Made by a program: the position numbers and the translations under genes. Of a DNA stretch of 53,850 nucleotides, positions 43,128 to 50,960 are shown in pieces. Each line of letters starts with the position of its first letter. The stretch's first letter is position 1. Origin of the DNA: Asticcacaulis sp. UBA2476. Its GTDB lineage: Bacteria; Pseudomonadota; Alphaproteobacteria; Caulobacterales; Caulobacteraceae. The stretch is from NCBI GenBank assembly GCA_002342035.1, contig DDPE01000002.1, positions 1 to 53,850 of the forward strand. Reading direction: 5' to 3'. Under the pieces are notes generated by a model, which searched no databases, was not told where the DNA came from, and worked only from the letters and a program-made list of their open reading frames with translations.

Positions 43128-43149
43128 ACTTAGCACAAAAGGCGTGGGC

Positions 43150-43827
43150 TTAGAAAGCGGCCTTAAGCGTTACGGCAACACGATCCTTGTAGTTCGAACC
43201 CAGGTCGTGATCGCCGGTGTCCCAATAGCGAACGTCAACCGAGAAAGCTTCGGTCAGGGCATAGCCCGCGCCGAGGTTCCAAGCGGTATAGTCCGAACCA
43301 TCTTCGATGTATTGCTTACCCATGGCGCCGGAGACCGACAGCTTTTCCGTGATCGGATAAGAGGCATTCAGTTCCGAATAGAGCGACTCACCCGCACCGC
43401 CGAAATCCATCGAGTAGTAAGCGGCAGCACCGATAGCGCCTGCACCGATCGGATGGCTGACAGCAGCTTTCAGTTCACCGAACGACAGGTTGGTGTCTTC
43501 AGGTTGGTTCGGATAACCGTAGTAGATACCGCCGAAGTCGAACGAGAAGTCTTTATAGGTCGGCTTTACGCCGGCATACACGTCAACTTCCAGATCGGTT
43601 TCGTCGTCACCGAAGTCTACGTTGGAAGCCCATACGCCTGCATAGAAGATTTCGTTGGTGTAGTCGATACCACCCTGAACCGCTTCCTGACGGCCGGTTT
43701 GCGAAACGCCGCGCCATACGTAGTCGTTGGTGACGGCGATGTTGTAGCTCAGAGCGCCTTCGGCCATTGCGCCGCCAGCGAATACCAGACCAAGAGCCGT
43801 AGCAGCGGCGAGGAGGGACTTCTTCAT
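43150..43827 (-). CDS. TorF-family putative outer-membrane porin, copy 1
   Basis: A 225-residue protein with a signal peptide (MKKSLLAAATALGLVFAGGAMA) and repeated amphipathic beta strands, ending in the aromatic residue typical of outer-membrane barrels (KAAF). The family (TIGR02001, TorF-type) opens with SYNIAVTNDYVWRGVSQTGR, as here. The function is not established; it is presumed to be a porin-like channel. Its paralogue at 44231 shares the signature segments (YVWRGVSQT, GGIDYTN, FYAGVWASNVDFG, DLYAGVKPT-type, ELKAAVS). Both are on the minus strand, downstream of amtB and glnA. Confidence 0.9.
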   Translation of the reverse strand: MKKSLLAAATALGLVFAGGAMAEGALSYNIAVTNDYVWRGVSQTGRQEAVQGGIDYTNEIFYAGVWASNVDFGDDETDLEVDVYAGVKPTYKDFSFDFGGIYYGYPNQPEDTNLSFGELKAAVSHPIGAGAIGAAAYYSMDFGGAGESLYSELNASYPITEKLSVSGAMGKQYIEDGSDYTAWNLGAGYALTEAFSVDVRYWDTGDHDLGSNYKDRVAVTLKAAF

Positions 43828-44230
43828 TTTTATAAATCCTAGGTTTTGTTGTTTAGCGTCAGATCGAGGAGGTCATCGGAATCAGACACGATTACACAGT
43901 TAACTTTATCAAAGCCTTCGCAAATGTAGCATTTTTTCGTCACAGAACTAGACCCAGCAAACCTGCGGAAGACTATTAGCAACGCTTTGGTGCAATTTTA
44001 CAACGCAGTGTTAACGGGCATATTCGTATCATGATGAGTGTAAATTTGTATTAATGCTTATAAAATTCAAAAAGATGTAGCCAAGAGCTACGAAAGTTTT
44101 CGTGCACCAAGGCCTTTAACATGGCGCCTGTTTGCGGTGCATATAAAATTGAGGCGGGAGCAATATTATCAGCAAAAAGGCCGCCTGATAAAAGGCGGCC
44201 TTCTCATTGCGTCAGTTTAGCATTTGTCGA
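43828..44230. other. Intergenic region between the two TorF-type genes
   Basis: About 400 bp. It holds the terminator of the upstream copy (44177-44202) and, nearer 43827, presumably the promoter of copy 1. The middle is AT-rich; I see no gene, no recognisable repeat, and could not place a promoter with confidence. Confidence 0.6.
44177..44202 (-). terminator. Terminator after TorF-type copy 2
   Basis: AAGGCCGCC (44177-44185) and GGCGGCCTT (44194-44202) form a perfect 9-bp stem with an eight-base loop, preceded by five A residues (a T run on the minus strand). It lies 28 bp downstream of the stop of copy 2. Confidence 0.88.
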
Positions 44231-44872
44231 TTAGAACGCGGCCTTTAGCGTCAGGGCAACGCGCTCTTCTGAGATCGGAGTGTCGACATCTGTGTCGTGG
44301 TAACGCAGGTCAACCGACAGGATGTCGGTCAGGGCGTAGCTGCCGCCAACGTTCCAGGTGTTATAGCTGCCGTAGTCACCGTAAGCGCCAGAAACGCTGA
44401 TCTTATCGGTGAGGGGGTAAGCGCCGTTCACTTCAAAATAGTCTTCGAAATCTTCATCGGTGTTGAGGTAAGCTGCGGCGCCGATCGAGCCCTTACCCAG
44501 TGGGTAGCTGACAGCAGCTTTCAGTTCGGTGAAGTTGATGTCGTCTTCTTGCGGGTAGGCATAATACAGAACGCCGAAGTCAAAGGCAAAATCGCCAACG
44601 GTTGGCTTTACGCCAGCATAAAGGTCGAGTTCGTAGTCAGCATCAGTGCCGAAGTCGACGTTAGAGGCCCAGGTGCCGGCGTAGAATATGCCGTTGCTGT
44701 AGTCGATGCCGCCAGAGATGGCTGGGTTTTCGTCGGTTTGCGAAACGCCGCGCCACACGTAGTCAGTGGTGGCGGCTACGTTGTAGCTGAATTCACCTTC
44801 GGCCATTGCCGAACCCGAAGCCAGAAGTGCAGCCGAAGCGGCGGCAGCAAACAAAATCTTTTTCATATCCAT
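44231..44872 (-). CDS. TorF-family putative outer-membrane porin, copy 2
   Basis: A 213-residue paralogue of the gene at 43150. The signal peptide is MDMKKILFAAAASAALLASGSAMA, followed by the family opening FSYNVAATTDYVWRGVSQTDE. Strands and Gly/Asp-rich turns continue to the C-terminal VALTLKAAF. It may start at Met1 or Met3. It is shorter by 12 residues because several loops differ, while barrel strands are shared, which fits an old tandem duplication. Each copy has its own terminator, so they can be expressed independently. Confidence 0.9.
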   Translation of the reverse strand: MDMKKILFAAAASAALLASGSAMAEGEFSYNVAATTDYVWRGVSQTDENPAISGGIDYSNGIFYAGTWASNVDFGTDADYELDLYAGVKPTVGDFAFDFGVLYYAYPQEDDINFTELKAAVSYPLGKGSIGAAAYLNTDEDFEDYFEVNGAYPLTDKISVSGAYGDYGSYNTWNVGGSYALTDILSVDLRYHDTDVDTPISEERVALTLKAAF

Positions 44873-45112
44873 ATCCTCAGATGGGTTGTTTTTATGTGTC
44901 CCGTTACCGAGGGCGTTTCCTGTAGTGCGTCATTTATGTAGTTTTTGTGACTTTGCAATATGACCATACAGAATTAACTAGCGCTGCCAAGGGTGTGTAA
45001 GTTTAAACACGCATTGTGTGACAATTATGCAATTAACTTGTTTCTGTTGCTACTTTGTAAGGGAATGTTGCGGTGCACGATGTGATAAATAAATCTGCAT
45101 TGTGAACGCAAA

Positions 45113-45138
45113 TAAGGCGCCCGTTACCGGACGCCTTA
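45113..45138 (-). terminator. amtB: Probable terminator of amtB
   Basis: TAAGGCG (45113-45119) pairs with CGCCTTA (45132-45138), extended inside by CCG/CGG with one mismatch. It lies 32 bp downstream of the amtB stop. The T run on the minus strand is short (TATTTG). Confidence 0.6.
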
Positions 45139-45169
45139 TAAGCTCATCTTAAATCAGATGTGGATAGGC

Positions 45170-46633
45170 TTAGTGATGAAGGGCTTCGTCGTGCTGTGAC
45201 GAATCGAGACCGGCTTCTTCGTCCGCTTCGGAAACCCGCAGGCCCGTCGTGAACTTACAGATGACCAGGATGATCAGAGTGCCAACAGCCGACCACACGA
45301 TGGTGAAGCCGAGGCCTGCCAACTGCTTGCCAACGGTTGCACCTTCAGCAAGGCTGTTGATGGAGGCGTCAGCGAACACAGCCGTAAGAACGGCGCCGAG
45401 GAAGCCGCCAGCACCATGGATGCCGAATGCGTCGAGCGAGTCGTCGTAACCCAAGATCTTCTTAACCCAGACAGCCGAGAAGTAGCAGACCGGACCGGCG
45501 ATCAGACCAATGAACAGAGCGCCCATCGGATTGACGAAACCAGCGGCCGGAGTGATAGCCACGAGGCCCGCAACGATGCCTGACAGGATGCCCAACAGCG
45601 AAGGCTTACGGCGAACAATCCATTCAACGATTTTCCAGGTAATACCCGATGCGAAAGCGGCAACGAGGGTGTTGAGCAGGGCGGCGGCAGCGATACCATC
45701 CGGTGTCCAGGCGGAACCAGCGTTGAAGCCAATCCAACCCACGAACAGCAAAGAGGCGCCGATCATGACGAACACAAGGTTGTTAGGCGGCATTTCTTCG
45801 GTGCCGTAGCCTTTGCGGCGGCCGAGGAAGAGTGCGGCAACCAGACCGGCGACGCCGGAGTTGACGTGAACGACCGCGCCACCGGCGAAGTCAAGCACGC
45901 CCATGGTGCCGAGGTAACCACCACCCCAGACTTGGTGACAGATCGGAGCGTAGACGAATACCGACCACAGAGCCATGAACAGCAGCAGGCCAGACAGCTT
46001 GATACGCTCTGCGAACGCACCGGTAATCAGGGCTGGTGTGATGATGGCGAAGGTCATCTGGTAGGCAATCCACAGCATTTCAGGCAGGTAAGGGGCTGCG
46101 CTGAATGCGGTCGATGAGGTGACGCCTTTAAGCATGACAACGTCAAAACCACCAATGAACTGGTTCATGAAGTCGGCTGATTGACCCAACAGCGGGGCGC
46201 TAACCTTGCCGAAAGCGATCGAATAGCCGACCACCAGCCAGAGCAGGCCAGCGACGCAGGACACGGCGACCGACTGGGTCACGGTGGCGATTACGTTTTT
46301 CTTACGAACCATACCGCCGTAGAACAGCGCCAAGCCTGGCAGGGTCATCATAAGAACCAGAGCGGTTGACAGGAAGACAAAAGCAGAGGCTGAGCCGTCC
46401 AGTTCCAAAGCGGCTTGGTGGCCGAGCAGAACAGGAGCTTCGGCTTCGGCCTCAGCTTCGGGAGCGACAGCAGCTTCGACCGCCGAAGCGGCTTCAGACA
46501 TGGCTTCAGCCGCCTCAGAGGCGACCTCGGCAGCGACGGGTGCCGCGGCCATAGCCGTGCCAGCGACAGGTGCCGCCAGCATTATAGCGGCAGCACAGGC
46601 TGCGGCTTTTGATAATTTAATCCACGTTTTCAA
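45170..46633 (-). CDS. amtB: Ammonium transporter AmtB
   Basis: An inner-membrane ammonium channel controlled in relatives by a PII protein. The 487-residue protein has a signal peptide (MKTWIKLSKAAACAAAIMLAAPVAGTAMA), then an Ala/Glu-rich linker of about 50 residues, unusually long, before the first membrane helix. The Amt signature region is TLPGLALFYGGMVRKKNV. GGAVVHVNSGVAGLVAAL and FGIHGAGGFLGAVLTAVF contain the pore His pair. Eleven membrane helices are expected and can be traced by eye. It is followed by a probable terminator and preceded by glnA, 294 bp upstream on the same strand. Confidence 0.96.
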   Translation of the reverse strand: MKTWIKLSKAAACAAAIMLAAPVAGTAMAAAPVAAEVASEAAEAMSEAASAVEAAVAPEAEAEAEAPVLLGHQAALELDGSASAFVFLSTALVLMMTLPGLALFYGGMVRKKNVIATVTQSVAVSCVAGLLWLVVGYSIAFGKVSAPLLGQSADFMNQFIGGFDVVMLKGVTSSTAFSAAPYLPEMLWIAYQMTFAIITPALITGAFAERIKLSGLLLFMALWSVFVYAPICHQVWGGGYLGTMGVLDFAGGAVVHVNSGVAGLVAALFLGRRKGYGTEEMPPNNLVFVMIGASLLFVGWIGFNAGSAWTPDGIAAAALLNTLVAAFASGITWKIVEWIVRRKPSLLGILSGIVAGLVAITPAAGFVNPMGALFIGLIAGPVCYFSAVWVKKILGYDDSLDAFGIHGAGGFLGAVLTAVFADASINSLAEGATVGKQLAGLGFTIVWSAVGTLIILVICKFTTGLRVSEADEEAGLDSSQHDEALHH

Positions 46634-46869
46634 AGTATCCCCCTTGGTTAAGCGGATGTTGCACAGGCGAACAGTGCCGCCTTATGCCTTCAACTCAAAG
46701 GCTTTTTATCATGTTAAAGATACGTAAAGGAGTGCGGGGTGGGCGATTGCGTCATTTATGTGTCAATTTGAGCCGTATTGGTGCTTAAAGATATGTTTTG
46801 AAAATGGTTGCTTGTGAAATTAAAATAATAACATTTGAAATTAAATCTCAGGTTTGAATCGAACAAAAA

Positions 46870-46896
46870 TTAAGCCGCCCAAAATGGGCGGCTTAA
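46870..46896 (-). terminator. glnA: Terminator of glnA
   Basis: TTAAGCCGCCC (46870-46880) and GGGCGGCTTAA (46886-46896) form a perfect 11-bp stem with a five-base AAAAT loop. On the minus strand five T residues follow. It lies 32 bp downstream of the glnA stop. Confidence 0.9.
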
Positions 46897-46927
46897 TCAA
46901 GTATTTCAAACGCTTATGAGCTCAAAA

Positions 46928-48334
46928 TTAGCACTTGTAGTACATTTCAAACTCGACCGGGTGCGGACGCAGTTCCATGTTCATAACTTCTTCCATCTTG
47001 AGTTCGATGTAGGAGTCGATGAAATCGTCATCCATCACGCCGCCCTTTTTGAGGAAGGAGCGGTCAGCGTCGAGGCAGTTGAGGGCTTCGCGCAAGGAGC
47101 CACAAACTTCCGGCACCAGTTTTTGCTCCTGGGGCGGCAGATCGTATAGGTTCTTATCGGCAGGTGCGCCCGGATCGATACGGTTTTCGATGCCGTCAAG
47201 GCCAGCCATAAGCAGGGCCACGAAGGTCAGGTAAGGGTTGCCCATCGGATCGGGGAAGCGGGCTTCGAGGCGCTTGCCCTTCGGCGACGATACCCACGGA
47301 ATACGGATCGAGGCCGAACGGTTGCGCGCCGAGTAAGCGAGCTTAACCGGGGCTTCGTAGCCCGGAACCAGACGCTTGTAGGAGTTGGTGGTCGAGTTGG
47401 CGAAGGCGTTGATGGCCTTGGCGTGCTTGATGATGCCACCGATGTACCACAGGCACATGTCCGACAGGCCAGCATACTTATCGCCCGCGAACGACGGCTT
47501 GCCGCCCTTCCAGATCGACATGTGAACGTGCATACCCGAACCGTTGTCACCAAACATCGGCTTGGCCATAAAGGTGGCCGATTTGCCGTAGGCATGGGCT
47601 ACGTTTTGAACGACGTACTTATAGAGCTGCAGACGGTCAGCCATGGTCAGCATGTCCGAGAACTTCAGGCCCAGTTCGTGCTGAGCCGGTGCCACTTCGT
47701 GGTGGTGCTTTTCGGTTTCCATGCCGAGTTCTTCCATCACGGCCAGCATTTCGCCGCGCAGATCCTGGCAGGAGTCGATAGGGTTGACCGGGAAATAGCC
47801 ACCCTTTGGGCCAGGGCGGTGGCCCATATTGCCTTCTGGGTAAACCTTGGCCGAGTTATGCGGCAATTCAGTCGAATCGAACGCATAGCCGGTGTTGTCC
47901 GGCGAAATCGACCAACGAACGTCGTCAAAGATAAAGAACTCAGCTTCAGGGCCGAAGAAAGCGATATCGCCAATGCCGGACGATGCCAGATAGGCCAGAG
48001 CCTTTTTCGCCATCGAACGCGGATCGCGGTTGTAAGGCTCGTTGGTGTCAGGGTTCACAACGTCGCAGAACAGGAAGAGGGTTGTCTGCTGATAGAACGG
48101 ATCGATATAGGCCGTTTTCAGGTCGGGACGCAGCTTCATGTCCGACTCGTTGATCGCCTTCCAGCCTGCGATGGACGAACCGTCAAACATGGTGCCGTCT
48201 TCGAGGAACTCTTCGTCAACCAGACTGATGTCGAAAGTGACGTGTTGCATTTTGCCGCGAACATCAGTGAAGCGAACGTCAACATATTTGACGTCCTTTT
48301 CCTTGATGAGGTTGAGAATTTCATTTGCAGTCAT
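46928..48334 (-). CDS. glnA: Glutamine synthetase, type I
   Basis: Condenses glutamate and ammonia with ATP to glutamine. The 468-residue protein has the N-terminal beta-grasp region VKYVDVRFTDVRGKMQHVTF, the metal-binding block FGPEAEFFIFDDV, KHHHEVAPAQHELGLKF, the ATP loop KPMFGDNGSGMHVHMSIW and the glutamate loop NSTTNSYKRLVPGYEAPV. The adenylylation Tyr is Tyr397 in KNLYDLPPQEQ. GlnE regulation is therefore expected. It lies 41 bp downstream of glnB on the same strand, so they form a glnBA operon. A strong terminator follows. Confidence 0.98.
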   Translation of the reverse strand: MTANEILNLIKEKDVKYVDVRFTDVRGKMQHVTFDISLVDEEFLEDGTMFDGSSIAGWKAINESDMKLRPDLKTAYIDPFYQQTTLFLFCDVVNPDTNEPYNRDPRSMAKKALAYLASSGIGDIAFFGPEAEFFIFDDVRWSISPDNTGYAFDSTELPHNSAKVYPEGNMGHRPGPKGGYFPVNPIDSCQDLRGEMLAVMEELGMETEKHHHEVAPAQHELGLKFSDMLTMADRLQLYKYVVQNVAHAYGKSATFMAKPMFGDNGSGMHVHMSIWKGGKPSFAGDKYAGLSDMCLWYIGGIIKHAKAINAFANSTTNSYKRLVPGYEAPVKLAYSARNRSASIRIPWVSSPKGKRLEARFPDPMGNPYLTFVALLMAGLDGIENRIDPGAPADKNLYDLPPQEQKLVPEVCGSLREALNCLDADRSFLKKGGVMDDDFIDSYIELKMEEVMNMELRPHPVEFEMYYKC

Positions 48335-48375
48335 TTTAGACGCCCCGAAACCTTGAGTTTAATAATAAAGAGAAA

Positions 48376-48714
48376 CTAGACGGCCTGAGGGCCGGATTCT
48401 CCGGTTCTGATGCGAACGACATCAATGATGTCGCTTACAAAGATTTTGCCATCGCCGATTTTGCCGGTGCGAGCAGCGGTCTGGATAGCTTCCAGGGCTG
48501 CGGGCGCCAGATCATCGGCTACGACGAGTTCAATTTTGATCTTCGGCAGAAAATCAACGACATATTCCGCACCCCGATAGAGTTCGGAATGGCCCTTCTG
48601 GCGGCCGTATCCCTTGGCTTCCAGCACGGTCATACCTTGGACCCCGATTTCCTGAAGGGCTTCCTTCACTTCGTCGAGTTTAAAGGGCTTAATGACAGCT
48701 TCGATCTTTTTCAT
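48376..48714 (-). CDS. glnB: Nitrogen regulatory protein P-II
   Basis: P-II senses 2-oxoglutarate and ATP/ADP and controls GlnE, NtrB and AmtB. The 112-residue protein starts MKKIEAVIKPFKLDEVKEAL. The T-loop uridylylation site is Tyr51 in RGAEYVVDF. The B and C loops are TGKIGDGKIF and VVRIRTGE. The ATG at 48714 gives the standard length; a TTG at 48720 would add two residues. An AGGA ribosome binding site is present. It heads the glnBA operon, and a palindrome lies about 45 bp upstream of the start. Confidence 0.97.
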   Translation of the reverse strand: MKKIEAVIKPFKLDEVKEALQEIGVQGMTVLEAKGYGRQKGHSELYRGAEYVVDFLPKIKIELVVADDLAPAALEAIQTAARTGKIGDGKIFVSDIIDVVRIRTGESGPQAV

Positions 48715-48720
48715 GAGCAA

Positions 48721-49138
48721 TCCTGAAACGAGCGACCGTTCAATGGCTTAACTTGTTTGCATTGCGCAAGAATGCAAGGAAGTTTTGCGAAAGCACGGCT
48801 CACATGACTGAAAGAATTTATTACTTTGCGTGAAATGGTGTGGCAAGGCTTTAGACGTGAAGCCTGCGGATTTCAAAAGGAAAATATCTCAGACCATGAA
48901 TTATGGCCTTAAATGTTGAATTCCACTATTAAACTTTGCAAAAATCGCTTTTTTGGTGAGGAGTGATTGCTTTTGAAATCAATTTTTATGACATCATATC
49001 GTTTGTAAAACCGGACATGTCTTTACGCGGCGTATGCGAAGGTTTTGTGGCTTTGGCAGGTTCTTCCACGAGTTTGTTGCGAAGGACGCCAATAAAATCT
49101 TGTCAATCGCATCTGATCCGTCTATCGCCAGTGCCAAT
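48721..49138. other. Intergenic region between glnB and tRNA-Leu
   Basis: About 420 bp with no gene I can support. It contains the palindrome at 48757-48777 near glnB and a weak 6-bp inverted repeat AGGCTT/AAGCCT at 48846-48865. No sigma-54 type promoter (GG-N10-GC) was found on the minus strand. The part nearer the tRNA is AT-rich up to about 49015. Confidence 0.6.
48757..48777. promoter_or_regulatory. Palindrome upstream of glnB (candidate NtrC-type operator)
   Basis: TTGCATT-N7-AATGCAA is a perfect 7-bp inverted repeat about 45-60 bp before the glnB start. Outer half sites TGCA..TGCA resemble those of NtrC, although the spacing is two bases longer than the enteric consensus. NtrC regulation of glnBA is known in relatives; the link here is inferred. 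Confidence 0.4.
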
Positions 49139-49223
49139 GCGGTCGTGGCGGAACTGGTAGACGCACTGGGTTTAGGTTCCAGCGCCGAGAGGCGTGGAGG
49201 TTCGAGTCCTCTCGACCGCACCA
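49139..49223 (+). tRNA. tRNA-Leu (anticodon UAG)
   Basis: An 85-base cloverleaf with encoded CCA. The acceptor stem pairs GCGGTCG with CGACCGC. The anticodon arm is CTGGG-TTTAGGT-TCCAG, giving UAG (reads CUA). A long variable arm (GCGCCGAGAGGCGT region) is as expected for a type II tRNA such as Leu. The T arm is GGAGG-TTCGAGT-CCTCT. It is the only tRNA gene found in the window and I see no integrase next to it. Confidence 0.96.
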
Positions 49224-49392
49224 AATTTCTCTCCGATAAATTTGGATTTCTAGTGGCGCTCAGCGGCAGGGCCGCTCGGCGGCGCGCAGCCTGCGCTCCC
49301 ACTTGGTCGCTAGTCGCTACGCTTCGGTTCGAGTCTTCGGCGGCTAAATGACCTATCACCAGCACCCGGTCGGCGCTGTGAGCGCTTTCCAA

Positions 49393-49857
49393 CTAAACCG
49401 GCTTAGAGACCATCAGCCAGAATACGACGACAATCGCCGGGAAGGCGAGGCTGCCCAGGGTAATCCACCAGCGATCTAATCGCCAGTACCGCTCAGGTAA
49501 TGACGTGCCGGTTTCAACGGCAATCCGGGCCATGTCGCGCATCTTGATTTGCATCCACACCACCGGCACCCAGCACATCCCCGCGAAGACGTAGAGCAAA
49601 AGCCCCCACAATATCCAGAGATCCGTCAGGCTGTAGCCCGCCATATGGACCATATATAATCCCGACAAAAGCTGCACGATCACCGCAGGGGTCGTGAACA
49701 GCCAATCAGCAATGACCACATGACGCACCGCGAAATAGATATCGCGCGTGTCTTTGCTTCGATTCGCCATGAACATGTAAAAGGCGCTGCCTATGCCCGT
49801 GCCGAACAGTATGGTTGAACTTAAGACATGCACCCATTTGATCAGTTCGTAGCTCAT
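49393..49857 (-). CDS. DUF2269 family integral membrane protein
   Basis: A 154-residue protein with four hydrophobic segments (about residues 10-30, 48-70, 80-100 and 130-152), for example VVIADWLFTTPAVIVQLLSGLYMV and ILWGLLLYVFAGMCWVPVVW. The family opening WVHVLSSTILFGTGIGSAFYMF has a conserved His. The family function is unknown to me. The gene is divergent from the DCC-family gene, with 85 bp between starts. Confidence 0.85.
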   Translation of the reverse strand: MSYELIKWVHVLSSTILFGTGIGSAFYMFMANRSKDTRDIYFAVRHVVIADWLFTTPAVIVQLLSGLYMVHMAGYSLTDLWILWGLLLYVFAGMCWVPVVWMQIKMRDMARIAVETGTSLPERYWRLDRWWITLGSLAFPAIVVVFWLMVSKPV

Positions 49858-49942
49858 GGTTTTTCTTTACCTTTATGCCCGCTGGAGATGGCAGGTTTAA
49901 TACGCTATATCAAACAGATTGCGATAGAGAGGAAGTCTGGAC

Positions 49943-50359
49943 GTGCGTGATGATCCTGATCCCGAAGGCGTCTGGTTTATTTATGATGGGGATTGCCCCG
50001 TCTGCGCTATGTCGGCGGAAATCGTTAAATTAAGGCGCAATTTTCGGCTGCACCTGATCAATGCCCGCGATGAGGCGGCGCATGATTTTGTGAAGCGGAT
50101 CGATGTGGCGGGATTTGATCTGAATCAAGGCATGGCCATTATCTATCAATCCCAGATCTATATCGGGGATGAAGCCTTAGCCTTGATCGCGGCCTTGAGT
50201 GATGACCGGCATGGCTGGGGCTGGATCGTTCATCATATCTTTAAGTCCAGAACACGCTCGCGGGTTTTGTATCCGTTTCTAAGGGCCTTTAGAAATGGAT
50301 TTCTGAATCTGAAAGGCGTGCGTCCGATTGATATGAAGGTGAGCCCGCGTGACCGATAA
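49943..50359 (+). CDS. DCC-family (DUF393) thiol protein
   Basis: A 138-residue protein of the DCC/DUF393 family, thought to be thioredoxin-like. The signature YDGDCPVCAM (residues about 12-21) has the CxxC pair near the N terminus. It has a family-typical LINARD block near residue 40 and IGDEALALIAALS near 78. The role may be disulfide-based, but no substrate is known. Its 3' end overlaps the start of the DUF4166 gene by 11 bp, forming the first gene of a tight three-gene unit. Confidence 0.86.
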   Translation: MRDDPDPEGVWFIYDGDCPVCAMSAEIVKLRRNFRLHLINARDEAAHDFVKRIDVAGFDLNQGMAIIYQSQIYIGDEALALIAALSDDRHGWGWIVHHIFKSRTRSRVLYPFLRAFRNGFLNLKGVRPIDMKVSPRDR

Positions 50360-50960
50360 GCCTATTTTTGAAGCTGTGTTCGGGGGCGCGTGGCCGCATT
50401 TGCCGCCGGTTTTCAAAGCCCATTACGCCAACCGGCCATTCAGTAACGACAAGGTGCAGGTCGATGGCCTTATGAAGGTTGAACTGTCGGCCTTGGCCAA
50501 AGCACTGGCGCCGTTAATGCGGCTGACTAAGGCCCTGGTGCCGCAGTCGGGTGAGAATATCCCGGTGACGGTGATCTTCAGCAGCGAACCTGATCGCGAT
50601 GGCTTTCGCTTTGACCGGGCGTTCAGATTTCCCGGACTTAAACCCTATCATTTTCGCTCGCGCATGGTGGCTGCGGGTGAGGGTGATATTATTGAATGGA
50701 TGCCGTCGGGTATTGGCTGGCACGCGCGATATGGCTTTGATGGTGAAAAGGTCACGATGCACCACAGGGGTTACAAAGTGCGCATGTTGGGGCTGGAATT
50801 GCCGGTGCCGCTGGAATGGCTGATCGGGCGGGGTTATGCCGAAGAACGGGCCATAGATGACATGCAGTTTGAGATGTATATGGATCTGCGTCACGTCTGG
50901 TTTGGCCGTATCTATGCCTATAGCGGTACATTCACGGTCACGGACATGCGTTTAAGCTGA
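50349..50960 (+). CDS. DUF4166 domain protein
   Basis: A 203-residue protein that matches, as far as I can judge, the DUF4166 family. It has an opening FEAVFGGAWPHLPPVFKAHYANRP, a central region with IPVTVIFSSEPDRDGFRFDRAFRFPG, and a hydrophobic LGLELPVPLEWLIGRGYAEE segment. No function is known. It has no clear signal peptide. It overlaps the DCC-family gene (11 bp) and the dehydrogenase-like gene (1 bp, TGATG), so expression is coupled in the order DCC, DUF4166, dehydrogenase. Confidence 0.75.
   Translation: MTDKPIFEAVFGGAWPHLPPVFKAHYANRPFSNDKVQVDGLMKVELSALAKALAPLMRLTKALVPQSGENIPVTVIFSSEPDRDGFRFDRAFRFPGLKPYHFRSRMVAAGEGDIIEWMPSGIGWHARYGFDGEKVTMHHRGYKVRMLGLELPVPLEWLIGRGYAEERAIDDMQFEMYMDLRHVWFGRIYAYSGTFTVTDMRLS

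Noticed and set aside
43144..43842. Plus-strand frames opposite both TorF-type genes (43144-43842 and 44297-44941)
   Set aside because: The minus-strand products have signal peptides and the family signatures; the plus-strand frames are repetitive complements.
47423..48379. 318-codon plus-strand frame opposite glnA
   Set aside because: glnA on the minus strand is fully conserved with all motifs; the opposite frame is a mirror of its codon bias.
48721..49138. Sigma-54 promoter before glnB
   Set aside because: No GG-N10-GC pattern is found on the minus strand in this gap.
49139..49392. Genomic island or prophage at tRNA-Leu
   Set aside because: No integrase, no composition shift in the following genes and no complete attachment repeat; only a 10-bp T-arm match.
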